Below, piece by piece: positions 1 to 8,884 of a stretch of 64,000 bases of DNA. The notes under the pieces were generated by a model, which saw nothing but the letters and a program-made list of their open reading frames with translations, ran no database searches and was not told where the DNA came from. The stretch comes from CAYWVO01 sp964461835 (GTDB lineage: Bacteria; Zixibacteria; MSB-5A5; WJJR01; JAJRUJ01), in assembly GCA_964461835.1 (NCBI GenBank), contig CAYWVO010000015.1:3874-67873 (forward strand), given 5' to 3'. The position numbers and the translations under genes are program-made. Numbering within the stretch: the stretch's first letter is position 1; every line of letters starts with the position of its first letter.

Positions 1-414
1 GCCAAGACCTTAAACGGCTCCCTGGCGATTGTCGATAAACGGCGACCATCGGCCAACCATGCCGAGGTGATGCATATTATCGGGAACGTGACCGATCTTC
101 CCGCGATCCTCAGGGATGATATGGTGGACACGGCGGGAACGATCACCGAGGCGGCAATGGCGGTCAAGGAAAAGGGCGCCCGGGACGTGTACGCCTGTTG
201 TACGCATCCGGTGCTGTCCGGCAAGTCTCTGGAGCGGATCGAGAAATCGCCGATTGAAAAAATGGTTGTTTCTGACACCATTGATTTGTCGCAGAAGCAA
301 TTGCCGGCTAAAATAGTGGTCGTGACCTGTGCGGCGTTGTTTGCGCAGGCGATTAAGCGGATCCATGGCGAAGAGACCATCTCCGAAATGTTCCGGGGCC
401 TGGCGCCGGAGTGA
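1..414 (+). CDS. prs: Ribose-phosphate pyrophosphokinase, C-terminal part (5' end cut by window)
   Basis: This is the C-terminal 137 residues of PRPP synthetase, which makes 5-phosphoribosyl-1-pyrophosphate from ribose 5-phosphate and ATP for nucleotide, histidine and tryptophan synthesis in the cytosol. The frame is open from base 1 and starts inside the conserved stretch ending DKRRP. The PRPP-binding loop DDMVDTAGTI follows at about residues 38-47. The downstream helix-strand pattern and the ending GLAPE agree with the family's C-terminus. The N-terminal ATP-binding half lies outside the window. rplY follows 389 bases later; prs next to a ctc-type L25 gene is a common bacterial pairing. 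The identification rests on the PRPP loop and is firm. Confidence 0.95.
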   Translation, partial: AKTLNGSLAIVDKRRPSANHAEVMHIIGNVTDLPAILRDDMVDTAGTITEAAMAVKEKGARDVYACCTHPVLSGKSLERIEKSPIEKMVVSDTIDLSQKQLPAKIVVVTCAALFAQAIKRIHGEETISEMFRGLAPE

Positions 415-803
415 CAAATATCCTGTAAAGGGTAGCGTAGGCTGATCGAGTATTGATTATATTTTTTGGGTGGCCCACCCTTTCGGTGGGATGCGCAAAA
501 CGTTCGAAGTTAATGTAGGTCGAAACCCCTGAGTTCGCCGGAGGCGAACGTGGTTTCGACGCCAGGAGAAAGAAGAGCAGTGCGGAGGTAATGGGTACCC
601 CACCTATAGCGAGGAGTCCTGCGGACTCCGAACGGCAGGTGGGTCGGTAAAGATCGGCATTAAGCGGTACCAACCCACCCGACGCATCCGGCGCTAGTCG
701 CGCCGGCCGCTCTGGGTGGGGTAGAAGGAAGCACAATAAAAGAGCAACACAGCAGGTAACACGAGAGGCCGGTAGTGGCCGGAAGGTAGTGTTGAGGTGA
801 CCC
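415..803. repeat. Intergenic palindrome cluster between prs and rplY
   Basis: There is no convincing gene in this 389-base gap. It holds several palindromes: GGGTGG/CCCACCC near 468-480, a 46-base element at 515-560 whose ends GTCGAAACC and GGTTTCGAC are complementary and which contains the inner hairpin TTCGCC-GGA-GGCGAA (534-548), a GGAGTCC/GGACTCC hairpin near 614-630, and a split GGTGGG/CCCACC pair at about 635-680. A related copy of the 46-base element lies in inverted orientation at 63878-63929. The pattern looks like REP-type dispersed palindromes. The rplY ribosome-binding site GAGGTG is at about 794. Confidence 0.6.
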
Positions 804-1505
804 ATGAAAACGATTGATCTGCAGGCAAAGAAACGTGATCGCAAAGGCAAGGGCCCGGCGCGCCGCTGTCGCGCGGACGGCCGTATCCCGGGCGTGTTGT
901 ATGGGGTGGATATCGACCCGGTGCCCCTCTCGATTCCCACGCTCGATTTTATGAACGCCGCCCGGGCGGAAAACGCGGTGCGGCTGATGGTCAGTTTGCA
1001 GTTTGACGGGGGCGCGGATGAACGGCTGGCCCTGGTGCGGGATGTGCAGCGCGATCCGGTTAATGGCAAGATTCAGCATATTGATTTTCTTCATGTCTCG
1101 CCGAAACGCAAGCTCACACTCCGGGTGCCAGTCGTGGTCAAAGGGGTTCCCGAGGGGGTGAAAGCCGGCGGGGTGCTGCAGCACATTATGCGTGAGATCG
1201 AGATCGAATGCCTGCCGAAAGATATTCCGGAGAAGTTTGAGGTCGATGTCACGGAGCTGAATATCGGCGATGCGATTCACGTGAGTGATTTGCAGATGGA
1301 GAATATTGAGATTCTCGCCGAAGAGCGCCGCGCAATTGTCTCGGTGGTGCCACCGACCGTAATTAAGGAGCCGACCCCGACCACTGATGTTGAAGCGGAT
1401 GCCGCCGGCGAACCGGAACTGGTCGGTGAGGAAGCCGAGGGTGAAGGTGAGGCGGAAGGCGAAGGAAAGGCCGAAGGCGAAGGCGAGAAGAAAGAAGAGA
1501 AATAA
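804..1505 (+). CDS. rplY: Large-subunit ribosomal protein L25 (Ctc/TL5 form)
   Basis: This is the 5S rRNA-binding ribosomal protein of the long, two-domain Ctc/TL5 type (233 residues). The N-terminal L25 domain (about 1-95) carries the family pattern RRCRADGRIPGVLYG and ends with the conserved NGKIQHIDFLHV. The beta-rich TL5 C-terminal domain (about 100-190) includes VVKGVPEGVKAGGVLQ. A low-complexity acidic tail of Glu/Gly/Lys (about 205-233) follows and is common in this form. GAGGTG lies five bases before the ATG. It follows prs, and a strong terminator comes directly after the stop, so it ends the transcript. Confidence 0.95.
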   Translation: MKTIDLQAKKRDRKGKGPARRCRADGRIPGVLYGVDIDPVPLSIPTLDFMNAARAENAVRLMVSLQFDGGADERLALVRDVQRDPVNGKIQHIDFLHVSPKRKLTLRVPVVVKGVPEGVKAGGVLQHIMREIEIECLPKDIPEKFEVDVTELNIGDAIHVSDLQMENIEILAEERRAIVSVVPPTVIKEPTPTTDVEADAAGEPELVGEEAEGEGEAEGEGKAEGEGEKKEEK

Positions 1506-1534
1506 CCAGCTCGCTGAACAATGTATACTCATCA

Positions 1535-1564
1535 CGCCCCCGAGGATTCGGGGGCGTTTTTTTG
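1535..1564 (+). terminator. Rho-independent terminator after rplY
   Basis: A 7-bp perfect stem CGCCCCC/GGGGGCG (1535-1541 with 1550-1556) closes an 8-base loop and is followed by a run of eight T. It starts 29 bases after the rplY stop. Confidence 0.9.
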
Positions 1565-1642
1565 TGTGGGAAAAGGGCTCGCTGCTGCTTGCTCGGCTGG
1601 TAAGAAGTTGCTATCTTGTTGGTGCTTGTTTGGAGATGCACC

Positions 1643-3379
1643 ATGTTTGATGTGAAGGTCTCAGTCTCACTATTCAAAGAACTTAAACTCAGTCGCAGGA
1701 AGCACGCAGGAGTTGCCTACCTCGGACCCGGCTCCGAAAAGCTCTACGGTACACATCCGCAGGAACTGGTCATCCCCTGGCAAACTGAGATAAATCCGAA
1801 CGCCGATATCTTCACACTCCTGCACTGGCGGTCGTGTTTATCGGGTTTCTATGGACGGGACGAGGAAGAATCGGAATTAATGGGATGGGCGAATAGCGAT
1901 TCCGATGTTTCCCTGAAGTTCATCTGCGCTGACGGGGGCGTCGGCAAGACCAGGCTGGCGGCGGAGCTTGCCACCAAACTGCGCGATCAGCATAACTGGG
2001 GCGCCGGTTTTGTTGACTTGCGCAAGGCCCAGTCGTTTGCCTTACGCAAAAAAGGGACACTGCTGGTAATTGACTACCCCGAAGAAAATCGTGCGGGGGT
2101 TGAGGATTTCCTAAAAGATTTGGCAGGAATCGGTGATGTTGGTCGGTTACGCATTCTAATTCTCACCCGCCAACCGCTTGAGGCATGGATCCCGGTAATC
2201 AATAATTGTAATGTCAATGTATTTCACGATCCGCTGCCTTTGAATTTGGGCAAATTAACGGCGCCGCCGGCACATGAACTCTATAATTCGGTCTTAGAGA
2301 GGGCAGCTATGCATTTCGCAACCTCACCGGCGCCATTATCGCCGGAGGCACTGGCTGCCTGGCTGAAAGAGGGGGAAGTACACGCGCGACCGTTGTTCAC
2401 GGTCGCCGCAGCCGTATATGATGCCCTACACCCCGATGATCCCGCAGTGAAATACGAAAAAACGGAGATAATTGAATCTCTAGTAGAAAGGGAATTGAAA
2501 CGCCTGCGCAATCTGGGCCAAGAACACGGGTGCGAAGACGAATACGTCTTCGCGCGTGTGCTGGCTTTGGCGGCGTTTGATGATCCGCTTTCTGTTGAGC
2601 GAGTGCGCGAATTGGCGGAGATTCCGGAGCTTCGCCTGGGTTTCCCGGCGGGGAGTGATCCTGGGTTGAAGCTGAAAAACTCAGGTCTGGTGCAGGATGG
2701 CGTAATTCCGGCTCCCAAGCCCGATATCGTCACTGCCGCATTCGTGGTGGCTGTGCTGCGGGAAGAGCCGGCCACGGCGCCAGAGGTGATTTGGCAGGGC
2801 TTGGAACGTGATTTTGGTCGAAACGCCATCTCATTCACGCGTCTTTGTCATGACGCCGAAGCGGTATTGGGCATTCACGAATATCGAGTCAGCGCGTGGC
2901 TGGCCGAAGGGGTGCGGGGTAACTTGTCGCGATGTGCGCTCCTTGATGATACTATTACCGAACCACCCATTCCCAGGGCCTGCATCGCGGCCGCCATCGA
3001 AGTGGATAACACTTACTTACACGAAGCGACAGAAGACGAGGACCGGGCGCGTTTACTTAACAACCTCTCCAATCATTTAAGCGAAGATGGACAACATGCG
3101 GAGGCGTTGGCGGCGGTTGCGGAAGCAGTGGATTTATCTCGTGAGTTGGCGCGGGGGAATCCGGCGCGGTTTAATCCGGACCTGGCGAGTAGCCTGGGGT
3201 CACAGGGGACTATTCTGCGAAAATCCGGCAAGGTTCGGGAGGCGCTGGCTGCATTTCAGGAAGGTGCCGAATTGACTCGTCCGTACGCCGAAGCCAATCC
3301 CCAAAGTCCAATCGCTAAACTCCATGCTGGGCTAATGGCGGACCTGGAACAAACCCAAGAGGAATTGAACTCCTCCTAA
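1643..3379 (+). CDS. Orphan STAND-type P-loop NTPase with C-terminal TPRs
   Basis: This 578-residue protein looks like a STAND/NACHT-like signalling ATPase. After about 65 residues comes GFYGRDEE, the kind of 'xGRDxE' lead-in that precedes NACHT/AAA modules. The Walker A GGVGKT is at about 98-103, a Walker B LLVIDYPEE at about 140-148, and a sensor-like strand ILILTRQP at about 171-178. A helical middle region follows. The last roughly 120 residues form at least two TPR-like helical pairs (ALAAVAEAVDLSREL and ALAAFQEGAELTRPY). No effector domain is fused to it. ATG 1643 was chosen over the upstream TTG because GGAG sits about seven bases before it. The gene overlaps the convergent receptor gene by four bases. 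Such proteins often act in defence or regulation, but the role here is unknown. Confidence 0.75.
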   Translation: MFDVKVSVSLFKELKLSRRKHAGVAYLGPGSEKLYGTHPQELVIPWQTEINPNADIFTLLHWRSCLSGFYGRDEEESELMGWANSDSDVSLKFICADGGVGKTRLAAELATKLRDQHNWGAGFVDLRKAQSFALRKKGTLLVIDYPEENRAGVEDFLKDLAGIGDVGRLRILILTRQPLEAWIPVINNCNVNVFHDPLPLNLGKLTAPPAHELYNSVLERAAMHFATSPAPLSPEALAAWLKEGEVHARPLFTVAAAVYDALHPDDPAVKYEKTEIIESLVERELKRLRNLGQEHGCEDEYVFARVLALAAFDDPLSVERVRELAEIPELRLGFPAGSDPGLKLKNSGLVQDGVIPAPKPDIVTAAFVVAVLREEPATAPEVIWQGLERDFGRNAISFTRLCHDAEAVLGIHEYRVSAWLAEGVRGNLSRCALLDDTITEPPIPRACIAAAIEVDNTYLHEATEDEDRARLLNNLSNHLSEDGQHAEALAAVAEAVDLSRELARGNPARFNPDLASSLGSQGTILRKSGKVREALAAFQEGAELTRPYAEANPQSPIAKLHAGLMADLEQTQEELNSS

Positions 3380-5670
3380 AATTCCACCTTCAAGCCCAGG
3401 ACCGGGACGGTGCCCCAGCCAAGAACATACAGCGGGTACCTTCTGGAGGAAGACCACGTCCAACCGGTAATATGTTCACGGTCAAAGACATTCCAGACGC
3501 TGGCGTACGCGGTCAACAGTGACTGCCCGATTGGTATGCGATGCTCCAATCGCACGTACAGCATGTTATAGACCGGCAAATGCAGCGCGTTGATTCGCCG
3601 GGGGTCCAGTATGCCTTCGCCGGTTGCGCGCGAGGCATAAATGTGAAACGGAGTATAGGGTGTGCCATCGGCGTAGGTCCAGCGCATGCCGAAAGTTGTG
3701 CGGGACCCCAACTCAAAATTCAGCATTGTCGAGAGTGTGAACCGGCTGTCGGTAACCCTTTCATGCCACTGACCGTACAGGTCCCGATACCGGGCGCGCG
3801 CATATCCCGCACTGATCAAGCCATGAATGAATTGAGACCGCTCGCGAAAGACCGTCAACTCCACACCTTCGGCGTCGGCGCGACCGTCAGCGATCAATTG
3901 TTGATGATTTTGGAAATAGGGAAAATCGTAAAGTATTTCATCTAAGATAAACGCGCCGGGCTCCAATACATCCAAGGGGAGATGATTATACCGTTTCAGG
4001 TAGGTTTCCATCTTCACCTGGAATTTCAGTGGCAGGAACCAGTCCAGGCCGGCAACAAGATGATACACTTCGGCATTGCGCAACTGCTCGTGGGCCTCGT
4101 TCTGCCCGATTAATAGTGCCGGAAGTGGCTGGGTATAGATACCCCAGCCGAGGGAAGTATGAATATCCGGGGCCGGCTGATAGCGGAGGACCGCGTTCGG
4201 TGAAACATATCCCCGCTTATTATGGGAAAAGTAATCGCCTCGGGTGCCAAATTCCGCAGAAAACGGCCGTGCCGGCCACAGTGAAACGCTGGCGAAGACA
4301 CCGGTTTCATACAAATCGACCGGCCGATTGAGATCAAACGGCGGTCGTCGCTCCCGATTCGAATTATAGTCTGCAAAATAGAAAATATCATAATCGTTAA
4401 ACGAACCACGAAACCGTCCCCCAAAGGTCAATTCATGTTCACGCGCTACCGTGATTACGGTCTGGTTGCGCAGACAGAGGTCACTTTCAGTCGAGTGATT
4501 CGTGCTGATACTGTCCGCGCCGCGGCCTTCCATTTCCAGGTTAAAGTGAATGCGGGATATCGCAAGTGAGGTCTGGGTATGACCGCGATCAGGGATCCGA
4601 TGCAGCCAGTTGACGCCGCCCATGCCGATGGTGAACTCGGCCAATCCGTAATAGAAAAAATACCTATTTTCACTGCGTGCCTGCTCGTGGCTGAAATCAA
4701 ATTCGTCGAAACCATAAATGCCGGTGAATGCAAGCCGATCGCGGGACGAGAGATCCAGTGTAAGCTTTCCCTGAAAATCAGTATAGGCCGGGGCGGCAAA
4801 CAGGTTCAGCTCCTCTTTGAGTAAGTCCATGGTACTGTGGCGAGCGGAAAAAAGCCATGATCCACGTCGCTCCGGCAGGGGGCCTTCCCCGGAGACCCGC
4901 AGTCCCGAGACACTGACGTCCGCCCGCCCCACGAAACCGTCGGTATTCCCCTCCCGGTATTGAATATCCATAAATGACGAGAGCTTGTTGCCATAGGTCA
5001 CCGGGTAGGCGCCGCTATACATGGTCGAATGTTGCAGAAAGTTATTATTCAGCAGCGTGATCCCACCGGCCGAGGTTCCCTGGATGGGAAAGTGACTGAT
5101 GGTCGGGACTTCCATGTTATCGAGCACGTACCCGTTTTCGATCGGATTGCCACCCCGCACGATCAGCATATTCAATAGTTCCTCCCGGCTGGGAGCGACT
5201 GCAGGCAGCAGCGTTACGACCCGGTTAATATCTCCGATTGAGCCGGTCGTGGCCTGGATTTCATCAGCAGTAAACGTGGTAGCGCTGGCTGAACGCAGGT
5301 CGGTCGTTCTGCGACGGGATTTCACAACAGTGATATCACGACCTTCAATTGCCCGGGGAATTAGCTCGATCAGGACTGCGCGATACGGTTTTGGTGTCGG
5401 GGTAACCGCTACAGATACTGGTGACTGGTACCCGACGTGGCTGCATGTTACGTACCTCGCATTGATGGGGACACCGGTCAGTTGAAACTGACCCGCTGAA
5501 TCACAAATTGTCCCAATGGACGTACCATCGACCCGAATCGAGGCACCGGGAATGGGAAATTTGGTGGTGTAGTCGATCACCCGGCCCCGGATCACGCCGG
5601 TGTCTGACTGGGCGGGCAGGGAAAACGCCAAAAGCAAACACAATACAAGTCCGGTATGCCGGACAAACAT
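3376..5670 (-). CDS. TonB-dependent outer-membrane receptor with carboxypeptidase-like N-terminal domain
   Basis: This 764-residue outer-membrane receptor begins with a signal peptide (LVLCLLLAFSLPAQS). A carboxypeptidase-regulatory-like beta-sandwich follows (about 25-110, with the strand GVIRGRVIDYTTKFPIPGA). Next come a TonB plug domain (about 120-235, including the region NMLIVRGGNPIENGYVLDN) and a long 22-strand-type barrel rich in aromatic/polar alternation, ending in a C-terminal Phe (LKVEF), as expected for BAM recognition. This architecture is typical of FCB-group receptors for siderophores, cobalamin, glycans or peptides; the substrate cannot be told from sequence. GGGAGTGAG lies upstream of the ATG. 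No SusD-like partner is next to it. Confidence 0.85.
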   Translation of the reverse strand: MFVRHTGLVLCLLLAFSLPAQSDTGVIRGRVIDYTTKFPIPGASIRVDGTSIGTICDSAGQFQLTGVPINARYVTCSHVGYQSPVSVAVTPTPKPYRAVLIELIPRAIEGRDITVVKSRRRTTDLRSASATTFTADEIQATTGSIGDINRVVTLLPAVAPSREELLNMLIVRGGNPIENGYVLDNMEVPTISHFPIQGTSAGGITLLNNNFLQHSTMYSGAYPVTYGNKLSSFMDIQYREGNTDGFVGRADVSVSGLRVSGEGPLPERRGSWLFSARHSTMDLLKEELNLFAAPAYTDFQGKLTLDLSSRDRLAFTGIYGFDEFDFSHEQARSENRYFFYYGLAEFTIGMGGVNWLHRIPDRGHTQTSLAISRIHFNLEMEGRGADSISTNHSTESDLCLRNQTVITVAREHELTFGGRFRGSFNDYDIFYFADYNSNRERRPPFDLNRPVDLYETGVFASVSLWPARPFSAEFGTRGDYFSHNKRGYVSPNAVLRYQPAPDIHTSLGWGIYTQPLPALLIGQNEAHEQLRNAEVYHLVAGLDWFLPLKFQVKMETYLKRYNHLPLDVLEPGAFILDEILYDFPYFQNHQQLIADGRADAEGVELTVFRERSQFIHGLISAGYARARYRDLYGQWHERVTDSRFTLSTMLNFELGSRTTFGMRWTYADGTPYTPFHIYASRATGEGILDPRRINALHLPVYNMLYVRLEHRIPIGQSLLTAYASVWNVFDREHITGWTWSSSRRYPLYVLGWGTVPVLGLKVEF

Positions 5671-5889
5671 CTCTCACTCCCGACGTTTGGCAGTGCTCGT
5701 TGCCGACCGGGTGTCGCTGCTTATTCTACCCGTCAATAATCTAAGGATTCCGCAAAGTTCTCTGTCTGGGCAAAACTCACAAAGAAGCGTGTGGGACTGG
5801 CCAACACACACCCCGATCGGCGTTTTTCGCCGGGGAGCAAAATAGCAGAAAGGACGTATATGTGCAACCAACCAAAAAGAACCGCCGCG

Positions 5890-6423
5890 TTACTTCAGCG
5901 GGCCGGTCAGCAAATGAATGTCATCAATCCAGGCGGTGCCGGGGCCGGTGAACACCAAATTCAGTTTCACCTGCTCAGGATTCTGGCCTTTCTCAAAAAA
6001 GAACGGCGTTTCCTCAGTCGACCAGTCAGTGGTGCCGGTTACGGGGCTTTGCAGGTCGCGGGAGAAAAACTCGCCGTATCTCGGGAAATAGCAGAGCATC
6101 TCCAGATACACCTTACCCTGCACGTCCTCGGTGCGCACCTGTGCGCGGTAGATCAGGCGGGCGTCCTCGACATCGATATCCCGCAGATGGAACAACGGCA
6201 CGGTGACCGGCTCGGTGGCCGAAATTCGCCAGGACCCGTCCCCATCGGCGGAGACAGCCCGATCCAGCACCGCCAGCCGCTCGGCGATCAGTTCGGTGGT
6301 TTCATTAATGGGGAAATGGCGATATTCGGTCAGTTGGCCTGGCTGCCGGGAGCAACTATAAGTCAGTAGGGCTAGTACAATGATCACCAATCCACTAATG
6401 GTGATTATCCATGGTCGACGCAT
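5890..6423 (-). CDS. Secreted lipoprotein of unknown function
   Basis: This 177-residue protein has a hydrophobic N-terminal segment (about 7-22) ending in the lipobox-like TYSC, so it is probably lipidated and exported. The mature part is predicted to be mostly beta strand, with motifs such as AWIDDIHLLTG near the C-terminus. That ending resembles carbohydrate-binding-module-like jelly rolls, in which a 'xxIDDIxL' strand closes the fold. This is a weak resemblance and not an assignment. AAAGGAGA lies about six bases before the ATG. The gene is in the same orientation as the TonB receptor downstream, with a 219-base gap. Confidence 0.65.
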   Translation of the reverse strand: MRRPWIITISGLVIIVLALLTYSCSRQPGQLTEYRHFPINETTELIAERLAVLDRAVSADGDGSWRISATEPVTVPLFHLRDIDVEDARLIYRAQVRTEDVQGKVYLEMLCYFPRYGEFFSRDLQSPVTGTTDWSTEETPFFFEKGQNPEQVKLNLVFTGPGTAWIDDIHLLTGPLK

Positions 6424-6567
6424 GGGATGTCTCCTTTGTGTGCTGCAATTTTCGGTGTTTGAGCGTTCGGGAGATATATCGGCACAGGCGTCCAGTCGCT
6501 ATAGAGGCCACGGGCGGCAAGAACGGTCAGAGGAGGACTGACAAATCCGGCTAATGCGGTTAAACGC

Positions 6568-6599
6568 TTGACTTTTTGCCCGCGTACGCTAAATATAAT
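6568..6599 (+). promoter_or_regulatory. Probable sigma70-type promoter for tRNA-Glu
   Basis: TTGACT at 6568-6573 and a perfect TATAAT at 6594-6599 precede the tRNA by about 55 bases. The spacing of 20 is longer than ideal. Overlapping weaker -10 options (TAAATA at 6590) would give 16. Confidence 0.45.
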
Positions 6600-6653
6600 C
6601 GGCTCTGCCGCGCCAATGATTAGAGCGGCAGAAATAGAGAAGAAAAAGCGGAC

Positions 6654-6728
6654 GTCCCCATCGTCTAGCCCGGTCTAGGACACCGCCCTTTCACGGCGGC
6701 AACACGAGTTCGAATCTCGTTGGGGACG
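6654..6728 (+). tRNA. tRNA-Glu (anticodon TTC)
   Basis: The cloverleaf is complete. The acceptor GTCCCCA (6654-6660) pairs with TGGGGAC (6721-6727), followed by a G discriminator. The anticodon stem CCGCC/GGCGG (6683-6687 with 6695-6699) encloses CTTTCAC with TTC at 6690-6692. The T arm has ACGAG-TTCGAAT-CTCGT. CCA is not encoded. A T-rich run follows at 6730-6735 and may terminate transcription. Confidence 0.97.
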
Positions 6729-6848
6729 CTTTTTTATGATTCGTCCGTCATTTCTTTCACAAATCTCAAATTCCTCCCGTTGATTCCCGAAGTCGTCACG
6801 TATATCTTGCCACATCTAAGGAAACCCGCAGGCCCGCAAGGAGAGGCT

Positions 6849-8210
6849 ATGTCTTCGGTGACTGATTTTATCAATGAAAACCGCCAGCGATATGTTGAGG
6901 AATTGAGTGAGCTGTTGCGGATGGAGACAATCTCCGCCGATTCCAGCAAAAAACAGGAGTTGGTCAAATGCGCCGAACATCTGAAAGCACATTTCGAGCA
7001 TATCGGCTTAACCGCCCGCGTGGAGAAAACGCCGGGACATCCCATTGTGTACGCCGAATGGCTGGGAAAACCGGACGCACCCACGGTGCTGTATTACGGA
7101 CACTATGACGTGCAGCCGGTGGAGCCGCTCGATGAATGGAAGACTCCGCCGTTTGAGCCGACAGTCCGGGACGGCAACCTGTATGCGCGCGGCTCCTCGG
7201 ATGACAAAGGCCAGATGTTCACCCATGTGAAAGCGGCCGAGGCCTATTTCAAGACCGTGGGTGAACCGCCGGTGAACCTGAAATTTATCATCGAGGGCGA
7301 GGAAGAGGCCGCCGCGGATAACTTGGATGAATATATCCATGCCAACAAAGAGGCGCTGGCCTGCGATTATGTTATTGTTTCTGATACCGCGCAATTCGCC
7401 GAAGGGCTCCCGTCGATTTGCTATGGTTTACGGGGTATCCTCTATATGGAAATTGTGATCACCGGGCCGAACCGGGACCTGCACTCCGGGGAATTTGGTG
7501 GTGCGGTGGATAATCCGGCCAACGTGCTGGGGCGGATGCTGGCGCAGTTGCACGACGCCGACGGCCGGGTCAAGATCGATGGTTTCTATGATGATGTGGA
7601 AGAAATCACCGGGCAAGAGCGCAAAGAATTCGCCGCGTTGCCGTTCAGTGAGGATAAGTACAAACAGATGCTGGAGTTACCGGAGCTCTATGGCGAGAAA
7701 GGATATACGCCGCTTGAACATGTTTGGTCCCGTCCCACCTGTGATGTGAACGGTGTCTATGGCGGCTATATGGGCGAGGGCGCCAAGACGGTGATCCCGG
7801 CCAAAGTCGGCGCGAAAATCAGTATGCGACTGGTGCCCAAGCAACATCCGGACAAAGTGGAAAAACTCTTCCGCACCTACATTGAAAAGATCACCCCACC
7901 GACCGTGAAAGTTGATATTATCACACATGGCAAAGCCCGGCCGGTGGTGGTCTCCACCGATAATCCCGCCCTGGTCAAAGCCCGCGAGGCGCTGGCCCAG
8001 GCGTTCGACGCTAAAGCGGTATTAATGAAAGGTGGCGGATCGGTGCCGGTGGTCGAGACATTCCAGAGCGTCCTCGGGGTGCCGCCATTGCTGTTGGGCT
8101 TTGGTTTGCCGGATGACGGGCTGCACTCCCCGAACGAAAAATTTTCCTTGGAGCAGTTTCACAAAGGGATTCTGACTTCCGCCATATTAATGGATAAGCT
8201 GACCACATAA
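6849..8210 (+). CDS. M20-family metallodipeptidase
   Basis: This 453-residue zinc-dependent dipeptidase of the M20 family probably cleaves dipeptides or related amide substrates in the cytosol. Metal and catalytic motifs are in the expected order: YYGHYDVQP (HxD), GSSDDKGQ, EGEEEAAA with the catalytic Glu pair, the dimerisation-domain signature DLHSGEFGG, and a C-terminal DGLHSPNE containing the last metal-binding His. The ATG at 6849 is preceded by AAGGAGAGG, whereas the open frame upstream runs back into tRNA-Glu and is not coding. The MBL-fold gene starts nine bases after its stop, so the two are probably cotranscribed. Confidence 0.92.
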   Translation: MSSVTDFINENRQRYVEELSELLRMETISADSSKKQELVKCAEHLKAHFEHIGLTARVEKTPGHPIVYAEWLGKPDAPTVLYYGHYDVQPVEPLDEWKTPPFEPTVRDGNLYARGSSDDKGQMFTHVKAAEAYFKTVGEPPVNLKFIIEGEEEAAADNLDEYIHANKEALACDYVIVSDTAQFAEGLPSICYGLRGILYMEIVITGPNRDLHSGEFGGAVDNPANVLGRMLAQLHDADGRVKIDGFYDDVEEITGQERKEFAALPFSEDKYKQMLELPELYGEKGYTPLEHVWSRPTCDVNGVYGGYMGEGAKTVIPAKVGAKISMRLVPKQHPDKVEKLFRTYIEKITPPTVKVDIITHGKARPVVVSTDNPALVKAREALAQAFDAKAVLMKGGGSVPVVETFQSVLGVPPLLLGFGLPDDGLHSPNEKFSLEQFHKGILTSAILMDKLTT

Positions 8211-8219
8211 GGGTTGTTG

Positions 8220-8861
8220 ATGATTATCGAGCGCATTGTTGTCGGCGCCCTGATGGTGAATTGCTATCTGGTCGGCGACGAGGAATCGAACGAAGGTATC
8301 ATTATTGATCCCGGTGCGGATGCCGACCGGGTTGGCCAAAAAGTCGATGAACTCAGCTTGAAAATCACCAAGGTTGTCGCCACGCATGGGCATGTCGATC
8401 ATGTCGGCGCAGTGGAGCCATTGAAACGTCGGTTTAATGTTCCCTTTGCGGTACATCGGGCCGATGAATGGTTTTTACCGCACACCCGTGAGAATGGGGC
8501 AATGTATGGCTTGCTGAACCTGGAAAATCCCACGGCCGATGAATATTTGGCAGAAGGCGGGATTATCCGTGTCGGCAAGCATTCCTTCAATATTATAGAG
8601 GCCCCCGGTCATTGTCAGGGGGCGGTGATTCTGCTGGGGGAAGGGCATGCCTTTGTGGGGGATGTGTTATTTGCGGGGTCAATCGGCAGAACTGACTTAC
8701 CGGGAAGCAGTTACGAGGAGATGGTGGTCTCCCTGGAGAAAGTATTGTCGGTGATACCGGAGGACACGGTTTTGCATCCGGGACATGGCGACAGTACTTC
8801 GTTAGCGGTGGAAAAGCAGTATAATCCTTTTCTGCAAGGACTTAGAGGAGAGATTCGTTAA
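8220..8861 (+). CDS. MBL-fold metallo-hydrolase, glyoxalase II-like (YcbL type)
   Basis: This 213-residue metallo-beta-lactamase-fold hydrolase has the metal site THGHVDHVGA (HxHxDH), then a third His in APGHCQGAV, the Asp in FVGDVLFAGSIGRTDLP, and the final His in LHPGHGDST. Its length, the GRTDLPG stretch and the lack of the C-terminal glutathione-binding domain match the short YcbL-like single-domain glyoxalase II group and not GloB proper. It probably hydrolyses thioesters in the cytosol, substrate unknown. ATG 8220 is preferred over the TTG codons just upstream. It lies nine bases after the M20 gene. Confidence 0.88.
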   Translation: MIIERIVVGALMVNCYLVGDEESNEGIIIDPGADADRVGQKVDELSLKITKVVATHGHVDHVGAVEPLKRRFNVPFAVHRADEWFLPHTRENGAMYGLLNLENPTADEYLAEGGIIRVGKHSFNIIEAPGHCQGAVILLGEGHAFVGDVLFAGSIGRTDLPGSSYEEMVVSLEKVLSVIPEDTVLHPGHGDSTSLAVEKQYNPFLQGLRGEIR

Positions 8862-8884
8862 GCATCATCAGGAGGTCACCCGGG

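Noticed and set aside
6720..6848. Open frame extending the M20 dipeptidase upstream into tRNA-Glu
   Set aside because: The frame reads through the tRNA's 3' end. The ATG at 6849 has a good ribosome-binding site and starts where the family begins.
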